Source: Acidobacteria bacterium 13_1_20CM_3_53_8 (GTDB lineage Bacteria > Acidobacteriota > Blastocatellia > Pyrinomonadales > Pyrinomonadaceae). From it: a stretch of DNA of 51,326 bases. The stretch's first letter is position 1. The number at the start of each line of letters is the position of its first letter. Shown in pieces: positions 23,937 through 31,272 of the stretch. The notes beneath the pieces were generated by a model, which was given only the letters and a program-made list of their open reading frames with translations, was not told the DNA's origin and did no database searches. The stretch is taken from assembly GCA_001920415.1 (NCBI GenBank), contig MNJR01000035.1, positions 14,457-65,782 of the forward strand, in the 5' to 3' direction. The translations under genes and the position numbers were made by a program.

Positions 23937-24548
23937 GGTCTCCGCTGCACCTTTCAAATGTTTGCGACATAATTGAAGTCCCTTGAGGAGAATCGCAGCT
24001 TTTTCATTTCTATTCGTACTCTGTATAAGCTCACAGGCTTTATCGAATGTGAACCAACCAATGTTTACAATCTCACGACCATCCGGTTTGAGGACAATAT
24101 CAGATGTATCCTTAACCATAGCTACTGCTGCCCAATAGGCTTTTCTTCTGAGTTTGATGCTGCTAAGAGGAGTGTCAGCTGCATCGTCTGCTACTAGGCG
24201 TTCACCCCAACGCTCACGAGGTAGCTTTAACATATCGAGATACTCAACATGCCTCAAATAAAACAATTTTCTACGCTCGCTGAGGTCTGACGGTATATTG
24301 ACGCCGCATTCATCATGTATGCAACGATAGAATGCTTCCTGGAATGCCTCTGATAGGTAGACCCCTTCCTGAGGTGGCATCCAGGTTTTTGCGTAAGCGG
24401 ACTCGACCAATAGAACCGATGGAACAGGCGAGCGCGCGAGCACAAATGCAATAACTTCAATTCTGGCACCGCGAATACGAAGTCGATTTGCCTTGCTGGT
24501 TAGCCACATCAAGATGATGTGGCCTTTATCAAAGATGTAGTTAATCAT
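23931..24548 (-). CDS. Degenerate Nudix-like protein, cassette 6
   Basis: About 205 residues from MINYIFDKGHII (AGGA nine bases upstream); a GTG at 24572 inside attC 7 is a less likely start. VIAFVLARSPVPSVLLVES reads like the first Nudix strands, and EGVYLSEAFQEAFYRCIHDECGV resembles the Nudix box. However, the glycine spacing is off by one and the expected RE pair reads RC, so metal binding may be altered. The later part (YWAAVAMVKD..., EIVNIGWFTFDKACELI) fits a Nudix C-terminal half. The substrate is unknown. Confidence 0.6.
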   Translation of the reverse strand: MINYIFDKGHIILMWLTSKANRLRIRGARIEVIAFVLARSPVPSVLLVESAYAKTWMPPQEGVYLSEAFQEAFYRCIHDECGVNIPSDLSERRKLFYLRHVEYLDMLKLPRERWGERLVADDAADTPLSSIKLRRKAYWAAVAMVKDTSDIVLKPDGREIVNIGWFTFDKACELIQSTNRNEKAAILLKGLQLCRKHLKGAAETT

Positions 24549-24570
24549 ATAGACACATCCTAGAAAGACC

Positions 24571-24678
24571 ACCTAACGCTCGAATTAACCGGCGCGAGAG
24601 CAAGCATCCAACCTCCGAATCAAAGGATAATCTTGAGAGAATTGCAAGTCGAGCGTCCGGTTGATTGAGTTGTTATCT
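24571..24678 (-). repeat. attC 7 (108 bp), rightmost site
   Basis: Cores ACCTAAC (24571-24577) and GTTATCT (24672-24678). Arm CGCTCGAATTAACCGG pairs with CCGGTTGATTGAGTTGTTA. Its own cassette should lie to the right, but no gene is seen there. Confidence 0.85.
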
Positions 24679-25205
24679 GGCGCGCCAAATGTGTCGCCCG
24701 CGAGCGCACGCTGTATAGCGATTGGTTTAGCATACAGATTCAATCTGCGATTCAAATCGCGTAGTCAAACAATTCAACTCTCTATTCTATTCAATAAAGC
24801 GAGCGGCGATGAGCAATTTATTATCTCATACCTCTCGCGCTAGCGGCGCAGACCGGATAACTATAATTAGATGTACTAATGGGCGTCATGTATTACGCCC
24901 GCTTAGCTATCTAATACATGGTCACGCGCCGAAATGCCAGCAAATTTTATCGGGTCGGATGATTAGGCGCATCCACAGGAGGAAGATTAGGCTGACCGAC
25001 GAGTAACAGGTAAAAAGCCCCGGGACATGGAGAGCGCAGACCGTCCCGGGGCATGACCTTTGGAAACTTCTGGTTTTGCGCACGCGCGTAAGTTGACTGT
25101 CATCGCAAGCTTGAAAACATTGCTCGCTAGACTCGCACGCGCGCTCCACTTCATCGTCTAGGAGTGGCGAAAAGCTGTCGGGAAGTGACGCCTTATTCTT
25201 ATGCC
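24679..25205. other. Non-coding stretch right of the last attC
   Basis: No gene I can support. It is A+T-rich in its first 300 bases. It could be a gene-less cassette, a decayed cassette or the scar of a lost integron platform. It holds the terminator at 25012-25052. I looked for an attI-like GTTRRRY next to a recombinase gene and found none. Confidence 0.5.
25012..25052 (-). terminator. Strong intrinsic terminator (minus strand)
   Basis: A perfect ten-base stem GCCCCGGGAC/GTCCCGGGGC with a 16-base loop, followed on the minus strand by TTTTT. It lies 154 bases past the stop of the cysteine-rich gene, which it presumably ends, and it would insulate the cassette array from that transcript. Confidence 0.8.
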
Positions 25206-25835
25206 CTAGCTCGCCACCAGTTCCACCTGGAATGCTACCTCGGCACCGAGTTCAGTGAAGCAGGCTTCGAAGCAATAGACGACGAATATCTTGTACGTGC
25301 CCGGTATCGCACCGCGATTTATCATTACCACCTCGCGCGACACGCAGGATTGACCGGGCTTCTGGGGATTGCACGCCGGAATGTCGTCGAAGCAGATCAT
25401 GAAGCTGGGTTTGATGATAACCGAAGGAGTACCGTCGGCCTGATTCGGGACCGCGCCGCCGCTCGCAGTGGTCACAACGAGTTGCAGGGTAAAGTTCTTG
25501 AGCACCACGTTCGAATAGGGATTGCAGACTGTGATGCAGAGAACCTCTGTATCGTCTGTTTCGAGGTGGTCTTGCGGGCCATCGCCCCAACGCAGGCGTA
25601 GGCAGGGCACTATCTTGGGTACTTGGACTGTCTGGCATTCCTTGCTGCGGCAATTCCCGGATGTCAACTCAAACTGTTTCTGCGCGCAAGACCTGCGAAT
25701 CAAGTCGTTGACCAGATTCTCAAGTCTTTCGCAAACCTCTGCGTTGTTTACACCCGCCGCTTGTGCCAGAGGCGCACGCATCGGCCCCGGCGGCAGGGAG
25801 CGTGCGTCACGTTTTTGAGTTTTCTTGGCTGCCAT
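25206..25835 (-). CDS. Cysteine-rich hypothetical protein
   Basis: 209 residues with 12 cysteines and no signal peptide or membrane segment. The N-terminal 30 residues are basic and Pro-rich (KKTQKRDARSLPPGPMRAP). Residues 33-80 include a helix followed by clustered cysteines (SGNCRSKECQ). From ~95 it is beta-rich (EVLCITVCNPYSNVVLKNFTLQLVVT; PGTYKIFVVYCFEACF), like an Ig-type sandwich. I do not recognise a family. AAGGAG lies about 10 bases upstream of the ATG and a strong terminator lies downstream, so it is a real single-gene unit. The cysteines could bind metal or form a cross-linked structure (inference). Confidence 0.65.
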   Translation of the reverse strand: MAAKKTQKRDARSLPPGPMRAPLAQAAGVNNAEVCERLENLVNDLIRRSCAQKQFELTSGNCRSKECQTVQVPKIVPCLRLRWGDGPQDHLETDDTEVLCITVCNPYSNVVLKNFTLQLVVTTASGGAVPNQADGTPSVIIKPSFMICFDDIPACNPQKPGQSCVSREVVMINRGAIPGTYKIFVVYCFEACFTELGAEVAFQVELVAS

Positions 25836-26198
25836 AATTTTTACTCTCCTTAGAAGCAGAACGCTGAGGCGAAAGGCGCAGCGCTAGTGATGGAGACTGA
25901 CAGGCAGACGCCGAAGAAAGGTCAGAGGCTATATTCTAAGTGATTATCAGCAAATTCTAGTGAAGCAGTCTTGCCAGCCTGTCATTCTCCCGGTCAAGGG
26001 GTATTTGCCACTTCATTTCAATAGCTGTGGATTTACCCGCAATCTCTATTCCAGTGATAAATAACTTTATAAGTCATTTGAAACAAGCTGGCTTTATAGG
26101 GAAGATCAATTAAGCATATCTACACTGGTTGACATCCAGAGTAAAAACTGTCTACACACATAGACACCATTATGCCCCATCAATGCTTCAGCGATGAA

Positions 26199-26612
26199 GA
26201 ATTGATTCATTTACTCATTGATTCAATGAGTAATTCATGTTACGCAGTTGAAATATTTGAAAGAAAGCGCTCAATGAGTCTGCGCCAGCAGACGGACAGA
26301 GTAAAGCCCCTGACGAAGCGAAAGCTGAGTCTGGGGTCAGCAATCACATGAACCTACAGAGTCTGCGCGAGCAGACGACAGAGAAGAGACCGAAGAATAT
26401 TTGTAGAGAGAGTAAACATCTGTCGTCTGCTATCGCAGACTCCGACCGTCGCTCTCGTTCTTTACCCCAGACTACGCTAGCGCTCCGTCAGGGGCTTTAC
26501 TCTGGCCGCCTGCTAGCGCAGGCTCATTCGGGCGACTTCGACAAAGTTACTGATGCGTAACATCAATGAATCAATGAATCAATGAGTCAATGAATCAATC
26601 TATCAATCCCTT
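26199..26612. repeat. Large nested palindrome (~414 bp)
   Basis: Three nested levels. Outer arms are tandem ATCAATGA-type 8-mers ending in GTTACGCA and its complement (26199-26250; 26555-26612). Middle arms (26276-26337; 26464-26525) share AGAGTAAAGCCCCTGACG and its complement. Inner arms (26357-26383; 26420-26444) share CGTCGTCTGC-type sequence. Four short hairpins with six-base stems and four-base loops occur at 26278-26293, 26361-26376, 26425-26440 and 26508-26523 (GTCTGC-GCGA-GCAGAC and variants). The rest of the gap, 25836-26198, shows no gene. Confidence 0.75.
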
Positions 26613-26620
26613 TTCATCCC

Positions 26621-29455
26621 TCATCTGAAATCTCTGATTAGAACTACGTCGTCAGTGGTCGTGCCGCGTGAGACTGCGAGTTGATGGCCGTCGTGCGACC
26701 AGAAGAAGTTGAAGATGATGTTGGAGGTGAATTTGGTCACCTGTTTGGGCGGGCTGCCGTCAACAGGTTGATTCCAGACGTTCGAGACGCCGTTCGCATT
26801 ATCAACATAGCTTATAGCGCGCCCGTCCGGCGTCCACCACAGTCCTGCCCAGTCGCTGAGCGTCAAGGGCATGTCAAACGTTTTGACGGGGTTGCCTCCG
26901 TCGAAAGGCATCAACCCGATGGCAGGATGCTCGCCGCCTTGCTTTTCAGTATAGAGGTAGGCGATGAACTTCCCGTCGGGCGAGACCACGGCTACGTAAC
27001 AGTTCACGTCATTCAACTCGACGGGCGCGCCTCCGTCAATCGAAACCTTCCAGACAGCATTCTTGCCGGACCTTTGCGAATTGAAGATCACCCAGCGACC
27101 GTCTGGAGAGAGAGATGGCGAATCATCACGCGCCGCCCCTTCGGTCAATTGCTTAGGGTTGCTGCCGTCCGAATCTATGCGCCAGATGTTCCAGTTGCCT
27201 GAGCGGTTGGACGTGAACACTATGTAATGACCATCCGGCGTCACCGAAGGCCAGTTCTCCTGAAAGGCATCATTCGTCAATTGCTTGCTGCCTGAGCCGT
27301 CTGCGTTCACGCTGAAAAGATCAACGTTGTCGCCTGACTGCGCGAAGTAGATTATGCGACCGTCCGAAGCGTAGTAGAGACCGAAGCGACCGTCGTATTT
27401 CCCGTGAGAGATTTGGCGAGCGCGGCTAGCATCCTCGCCCGCAACGGTTATGAAGAGTTGCGATGAAGTGTCCTCCTGCACAGTGACGATTGTAGAGTTG
27501 TCGGCAGTGAGACCTAGACTCACGCCGCCGTAGCCGCTCAGGTCATTAGTGATGCGACGGGCTTCACCTTGCGGGTAAGAGACGAACCAGAGTTGCGTGT
27601 TCGGCGTCGTCACGTCCGCAGTGGCTGTCATTATTAGACCGCTTCCGTCCGAGAGCCAGATGACGTGATAGACTCTGCCCCATTTTTGAGTTGTGAGCGG
27701 TTTGGGCGCTCCGCCTTCAACCGAGAAAGCCATGACGGTGGAGTTAATATCGCCCGTGCTGCTTCCGACGCCGCAGGCTATAAGCTTACCGTCGGGTGAC
27801 CAAGACATGCCGCTGCCAGTGATGTAATCGGGGCGTTTGCGCGTGGCTATCTGCTGCTCGTTGCTCCCGTCTGCATTAGCAAGAATTAAAGAGGACTCGT
27901 TCGTAGTCTGGTTGTAGCGCAAGAAAGCGATTCGTTTCCCATCGGGAGAGAAAGCAACGACGCTGTTAATGTTCGACAGAATTTTTCGGGAAGTCCCGCC
28001 GAGCACGGGCACTTGATAGAGCGCGCCCGTTGGATTGTTCTTATCACCAAAGGTGTAGTAGATGGATTCACCGTCAGGCGTGAATGCGTTCCCTCGGCAG
28101 AAGCCTTCAGCGGGCTGCACGATTTGCACCAAGCTGTTTGAAGAAACTTGCCTGAGCCAGATGCTGGTCTTCCCGGCTTCATTCGTCGCAAAGACAACGT
28201 ACTTGCCATCGGGCGATATGGTCGCTTCGCCGTCAATCCGCGCGCTGCCAATCATTCCGCCAGTCGTTAGACGCGTAATCTTCATAGTCTTTGACGACGG
28301 CTGCTTATTCGAGCCGAAGAACTTGTAAATTCCAAAAACCACTCCTGCGAGCACCACGATGCCGAGAACGAGCGCGACAGCAACCGCCGTCTTATGACTC
28401 TTTATCTTGCCCGCGACAAACTCTGCGCTCGACACTGTAGGCACAGTTCCAATCTCGCCAGAGCGCGCGGTCGTTCTAGCGCTTGGCCCAACGGTCTGCT
28501 GCTCTGCGCTTTTCGATGAAGTCGAGATGGCGTCCGTCGTCAGCGATGAATGCGGGGCAACTGAGCGTTCAAGGTCAGAGCCAGACTCTATGCGCTGCTT
28601 CAAACGGCGTAGCTTGGCTAACATCTCTTTCGCCGTCTGCGTTCTCTCTTCTCTATCTTTCGTCAGCGCTTCTGCCACAATCAATTCGAGCGCTTCGGGA
28701 ATATCCGGCGTGTAGTGCGCCAGAGGCGGCGGCTCTTTGTCTGTGATTGCGACGATGACGTGGCTTGGGCTTGTGCCCTCGAACGGAAGATGCCCCGTCA
28801 CCATCTCGTAAATCACAACGCCCAGACTCCATATGTCAGAGCGCGCGTCCACCTCGCGCCCTACGGCCTGCTCAGGCGACATGTAAGAGACTGTGCCCAT
28901 GACAGAGCCTGGGTCTGTGTTGACAAGGGCGCGCGTTGCAGCTTCTGAATCAACGGAAGAAGTTTGCTTCTCGGTTAGCTTAGCCAGACCGAAGTCCAGA
29001 ACCTTAATGTAACTGTCGCGGCGTATCATCACGTTCTCAGGCTTTATGTCGCGGTGGACAATGCCTGCGGCGTGAGCGGCTACGAGAGCAGAGGCGACCT
29101 GCGTGGCTATTTCGAGCACTTCCGATAACTTCATCGGTGCGCCCTTCATGCGCTGGCGCAATGTCACTCCGTCAACGAACTCTGTAGCGAAGAAGTGTGT
29201 GCCGTCTTCCTGTCCGATTTCGTAAACAGTCAGAATGTTCGGATGATTCAGAGCCGAAGCAGCTTTCGCTTCCTGTATGAAGCGCTGCATACGTTTCTGA
29301 TTCTCGGCCACGTCAGGCGGCAGGAATTTTAGGGCAACGGGGCGATCCAGTTGCGTGTCCTGCGCAAGATAAACTTCACCCATTCCGCCCTCGCCAATCT
29401 TCGAGATAATGCGGTAATGCGACAAAGTCGTGTTGGCAGATAGTTCTCTATTCAT
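26621..29455 (-). CDS. Membrane Ser/Thr kinase with PD40 beta-propeller sensor
   Basis: 944 residues. Kinase domain 14-290: GEGGMGEVYLAQD, VALK (Lys 43), HRDIKPEN (Asp 136), DFG (154-156) and SPEQ, all intact. A Ser/Thr-rich linker leads to the juxtamembrane motif SSAEFVAGKIKSHK and one transmembrane helix (357-380). The outside part (~395-944) is a run of WD40-like PD40/TolB-type blades with recurring SPDGxxIxF motifs and Asp-rich turns. This is a PknB-like receptor kinase with a propeller sensor. It lacks the N-terminal module of the sigma-linked kinases. The start lies 9 bases after the VOC gene stop, so the two form an operon. Confidence 0.9.
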   Translation of the reverse strand: MNRELSANTTLSHYRIISKIGEGGMGEVYLAQDTQLDRPVALKFLPPDVAENQKRMQRFIQEAKAASALNHPNILTVYEIGQEDGTHFFATEFVDGVTLRQRMKGAPMKLSEVLEIATQVASALVAAHAAGIVHRDIKPENVMIRRDSYIKVLDFGLAKLTEKQTSSVDSEAATRALVNTDPGSVMGTVSYMSPEQAVGREVDARSDIWSLGVVIYEMVTGHLPFEGTSPSHVIVAITDKEPPPLAHYTPDIPEALELIVAEALTKDREERTQTAKEMLAKLRRLKQRIESGSDLERSVAPHSSLTTDAISTSSKSAEQQTVGPSARTTARSGEIGTVPTVSSAEFVAGKIKSHKTAVAVALVLGIVVLAGVVFGIYKFFGSNKQPSSKTMKITRLTTGGMIGSARIDGEATISPDGKYVVFATNEAGKTSIWLRQVSSNSLVQIVQPAEGFCRGNAFTPDGESIYYTFGDKNNPTGALYQVPVLGGTSRKILSNINSVVAFSPDGKRIAFLRYNQTTNESSLILANADGSNEQQIATRKRPDYITGSGMSWSPDGKLIACGVGSSTGDINSTVMAFSVEGGAPKPLTTQKWGRVYHVIWLSDGSGLIMTATADVTTPNTQLWFVSYPQGEARRITNDLSGYGGVSLGLTADNSTIVTVQEDTSSQLFITVAGEDASRARQISHGKYDGRFGLYYASDGRIIYFAQSGDNVDLFSVNADGSGSKQLTNDAFQENWPSVTPDGHYIVFTSNRSGNWNIWRIDSDGSNPKQLTEGAARDDSPSLSPDGRWVIFNSQRSGKNAVWKVSIDGGAPVELNDVNCYVAVVSPDGKFIAYLYTEKQGGEHPAIGLMPFDGGNPVKTFDMPLTLSDWAGLWWTPDGRAISYVDNANGVSNVWNQPVDGSPPKQVTKFTSNIIFNFFWSHDGHQLAVSRGTTTDDVVLIRDFR

Positions 29456-29464
29456 CTCTGTTCG

Positions 29465-30037
29465 TCAGGACATCCCATGTTCGTGTGGGATTTGAGAAGC
29501 AGTCCCTTCAGGCTGCACTAGGAGCGTCTCTAATGGTACGCCGCTCTGGTATTGCGCCAGCAATGCCTCTGGGTCAATCTCCACGCCAACCGGATTCGCA
29601 GCGAAAGCATCACTGTGCATGAAGGCGTGTGCCTCTTCAGACGTGGCGCAGCAGTCAACCTGAAACTCCATACGATTTCCGTCCGGGTCCTGGTAGTAAA
29701 TCGAAAGCGTTACGCCGTGATGAACCGGCCAATAAGGTGTGATGCCGAGTTGCTTGAGGCGCGCGTAGGTTTCTAGGAGTTCGCCTGCGTTCGCATAGGT
29801 ATAGCCTACGTGGTTCACGCCCAATTTGGCTGGCCCTTCATCCACGTCGCTCGTCGGACTAAGCACAGACATGTTAGCGAAGGCGAAGCGATGATGTTCG
29901 TCATCGTAGGTAAGGAAGGCAAAGGCCGGATTTTGATAGACCACCTTCGCCTCGAAAACCTTCTGATACCAATTGATCATTTCCTCGAAGCGTCTAGTCA
30001 TATAAACGACGTGTGCCAATTTTGAAGGTCTTGCCAT
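29465..30037 (-). CDS. VOC-family (glyoxalase/extradiol dioxygenase-like) protein
   Basis: 190 residues. Two beta-alpha-beta-beta-beta modules: KLAHVVYMTRRFEEMINWYQ starts the first, and VNHVGYTYANAGELLETY starts the second. Candidate metal ligands are His in LAHVVY, His in VNHVGY and Glu in RMEFQVD, the extradiol dioxygenase pattern. The substrate is unknown. AAGGAG precedes the ATG. It is the first gene of a two-gene unit with the kinase, and its TGA is 9 bases from the kinase ATG, an unusual pairing. A family B palindrome lies just upstream. Confidence 0.85.
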   Translation of the reverse strand: MARPSKLAHVVYMTRRFEEMINWYQKVFEAKVVYQNPAFAFLTYDDEHHRFAFANMSVLSPTSDVDEGPAKLGVNHVGYTYANAGELLETYARLKQLGITPYWPVHHGVTLSIYYQDPDGNRMEFQVDCCATSEEAHAFMHSDAFAANPVGVEIDPEALLAQYQSGVPLETLLVQPEGTASQIPHEHGMS

Positions 30038-30068
30038 CTTATTTGCTCCTTTGTTGTTAGTGTTCAGT

Positions 30069-30227
30069 TAACGTGAGTTCGACGTAAGAGAGAAAGACGA
30101 AAAGGAGAGAACTATCCACGCGCATCACACGAAACTACACTAAACGAATTCTTCTCTTCGTGTAGTTTCGTGTGGTTTAGTGGATAGTTCACTTGCTCGC
30201 ACTTCGTCTTATATCGAACTCACGTTA
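30069..30227. repeat. Family B palindrome, copy 3, with terminal inverted repeats
   Basis: 159 bp bounded by TAACGTGAGTTCGACGTAAG and CTTATATCGAACTCACGTTA (two mismatches). The inner arms are ATCCACGCGCATCACACGAA and TTCGTGTGGTTTAGTGGAT. It is the best-preserved copy together with that at 4285. It lies upstream of the VOC-kinase operon. The rest of the gap to 30393 shows no gene. Confidence 0.8.
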
Positions 30228-30393
30228 TCTTTAGTTTTCAAGAAGCCATCTGACACGGACTCTAACTGGGAAAAGACGCCCTTACTCAAGTGAAAAGCGC
30301 AAAGAGTTACTACATTTTTCTACAGTGGGAGAGTCAGCCAGCATGACGCCGCCTAGCGTCACACCAGCCAACTCTCTGTCCCTGAGCAGGTGA

Positions 30394-30840
30394 CTATCTC
30401 AGAACCAATTCCCTAGCGGTCTTAGTGCCGAGCACTTCGCGTATCTTCGAGCGATCCTCGTAGCCATGCATCTGAGTCTGATCGTTCCCGGTGACTCGCT
30501 GTGAGAGTGCGTCGGAACGCTCCTCATCGGCTTCCATAGAGGCCATGCTCTTGTATTCTCGAAGGATGAGCAGGTTCCACGAATCACTGTCATCCATCGT
30601 TCTCAGTACCTTATAGGACTTCATGAAACCGCCGCTCACCTGAGCGTCCGACTCCCTCTTGAACTCACCGTCTAGATACTGGAAGTAAGCCTGATCCATG
30701 CCGGGCTTTATCCTTATGGTCGTGACAGTCCACACAGTGCCGGGCGAGTAGTAGCGGTGGATTTGCGCTGCGGCAGAGACCGCAAGGGCAGATAGAGTGA
30801 CGATTAAGGCTAGCACCAATTTGCTATTAACTCTCTTCAT
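30394..30840 (-). CDS. Exported hypothetical protein (possible dimeric alpha/beta barrel)
   Basis: 148 residues with a signal peptide (LVLALIVTLSALAVSAAAQ). The mature protein, TVWTVTTIRIKPGMDQAYFQYLDGEFKRE... WNLLILREYKSMASMEADEE, has the strand-helix-strand pattern of ferredoxin-like dimeric barrel proteins (ABM/NIPSNAP-like), but no catalytic motif is visible. AAAAGGAG lies upstream of the ATG. It is monocistronic; no terminator is evident before the palindrome. Confidence 0.7.
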   Translation of the reverse strand: MKRVNSKLVLALIVTLSALAVSAAAQIHRYYSPGTVWTVTTIRIKPGMDQAYFQYLDGEFKRESDAQVSGGFMKSYKVLRTMDDSDSWNLLILREYKSMASMEADEERSDALSQRVTGNDQTQMHGYEDRSKIREVLGTKTARELVLR

Positions 30841-31197
30841 AATTAGGTTCTCCTTTTAGGGGTTGGGAAAGTAAGACCAAAGAGCCAGTCGGTCTTCAAT
30901 CAGGGTAGGCCACATCGAGCAAGGCCAGTTAGCTAGGCTGCGTATCTGTAGAGCGGCGAGACAATATTACAGGTTAATAGACTGAGTCAATAATTATTGA
31001 ACGCGGCTGCTAATAATCATCCTACTTATTTACAGGTTATTCAGAACCGGGAGGGTTGTCTATCGTTCAGTTCATCTGAGTTCGTACACATTTCGCATAC
31101 AAAATACTTAGAGGGCGCGCCACTTGTAGCTACGAGTCCCGCGTTTTTATGGCCGCCTCAACCATTTCTATTTACAAACCGCCTGTAGGCTTGTTGT

Positions 31198-31240
31198 ATA
31201 AGGGGGCGAACAGCAAAGTTAATTGGCTTGCCCCCCTTAT
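31198..31240 (-). terminator. Stem-loop after the Kelch gene
   Basis: ATAAGGGGGC pairs with GCCCCCCTTAT across a 22-base loop, 33 bases past the stop of the Kelch-DUF4214 gene. There is no clear T-run, so it may be a weak terminator. The rest of the gap 30841-31272 shows no gene. Confidence 0.5.
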
Positions 31241-31272
31241 CGAGATTTAGTCTGGTCATCTTAATCATATAG

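Larger units (their letters stand above)
20250..24678 (-). mobile_element. Integron cassette array without integrase (CALIN)
   Basis: Seven attC sites at irregular intervals each sit just downstream of a minus-strand gene or gene pair. Each complete site runs from RYYYAAC to GTTRRRY with an imperfectly palindromic interior. In minus-strand reading, five of the complete sites and the truncated one begin xxxTAAC/CCAAC-AA-x-TCATT or a close variant (the site at 22210 differs), which is the standard attC orientation and agrees with the gene direction. The cassettes are 0.4-1.0 kb and look richer in A+T than the flanks. No tyrosine recombinase gene is present in the window. An integron platform would be expected on the high-coordinate side. 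Confidence 0.85.

Noticed and set aside
20250-24678. Initial reading of the intercassette repeats as MITEs or REP elements
   Set aside because: They carry conserved RYYYAAC and GTTRRRY ends, follow every cassette gene in one orientation and contain stop codons in the core, which fits attC and not MITEs.
24679-25205. Possible integron integrase or attI site
   Set aside because: No open frame with tyrosine recombinase motifs and no lone core site next to one.
26129-26166. TTGACA with a downstream TGTCTA-cacaca-TAGACA palindrome, resembling a regulated promoter
   Set aside because: No good -10 box at the right distance and no plus-strand gene follows.
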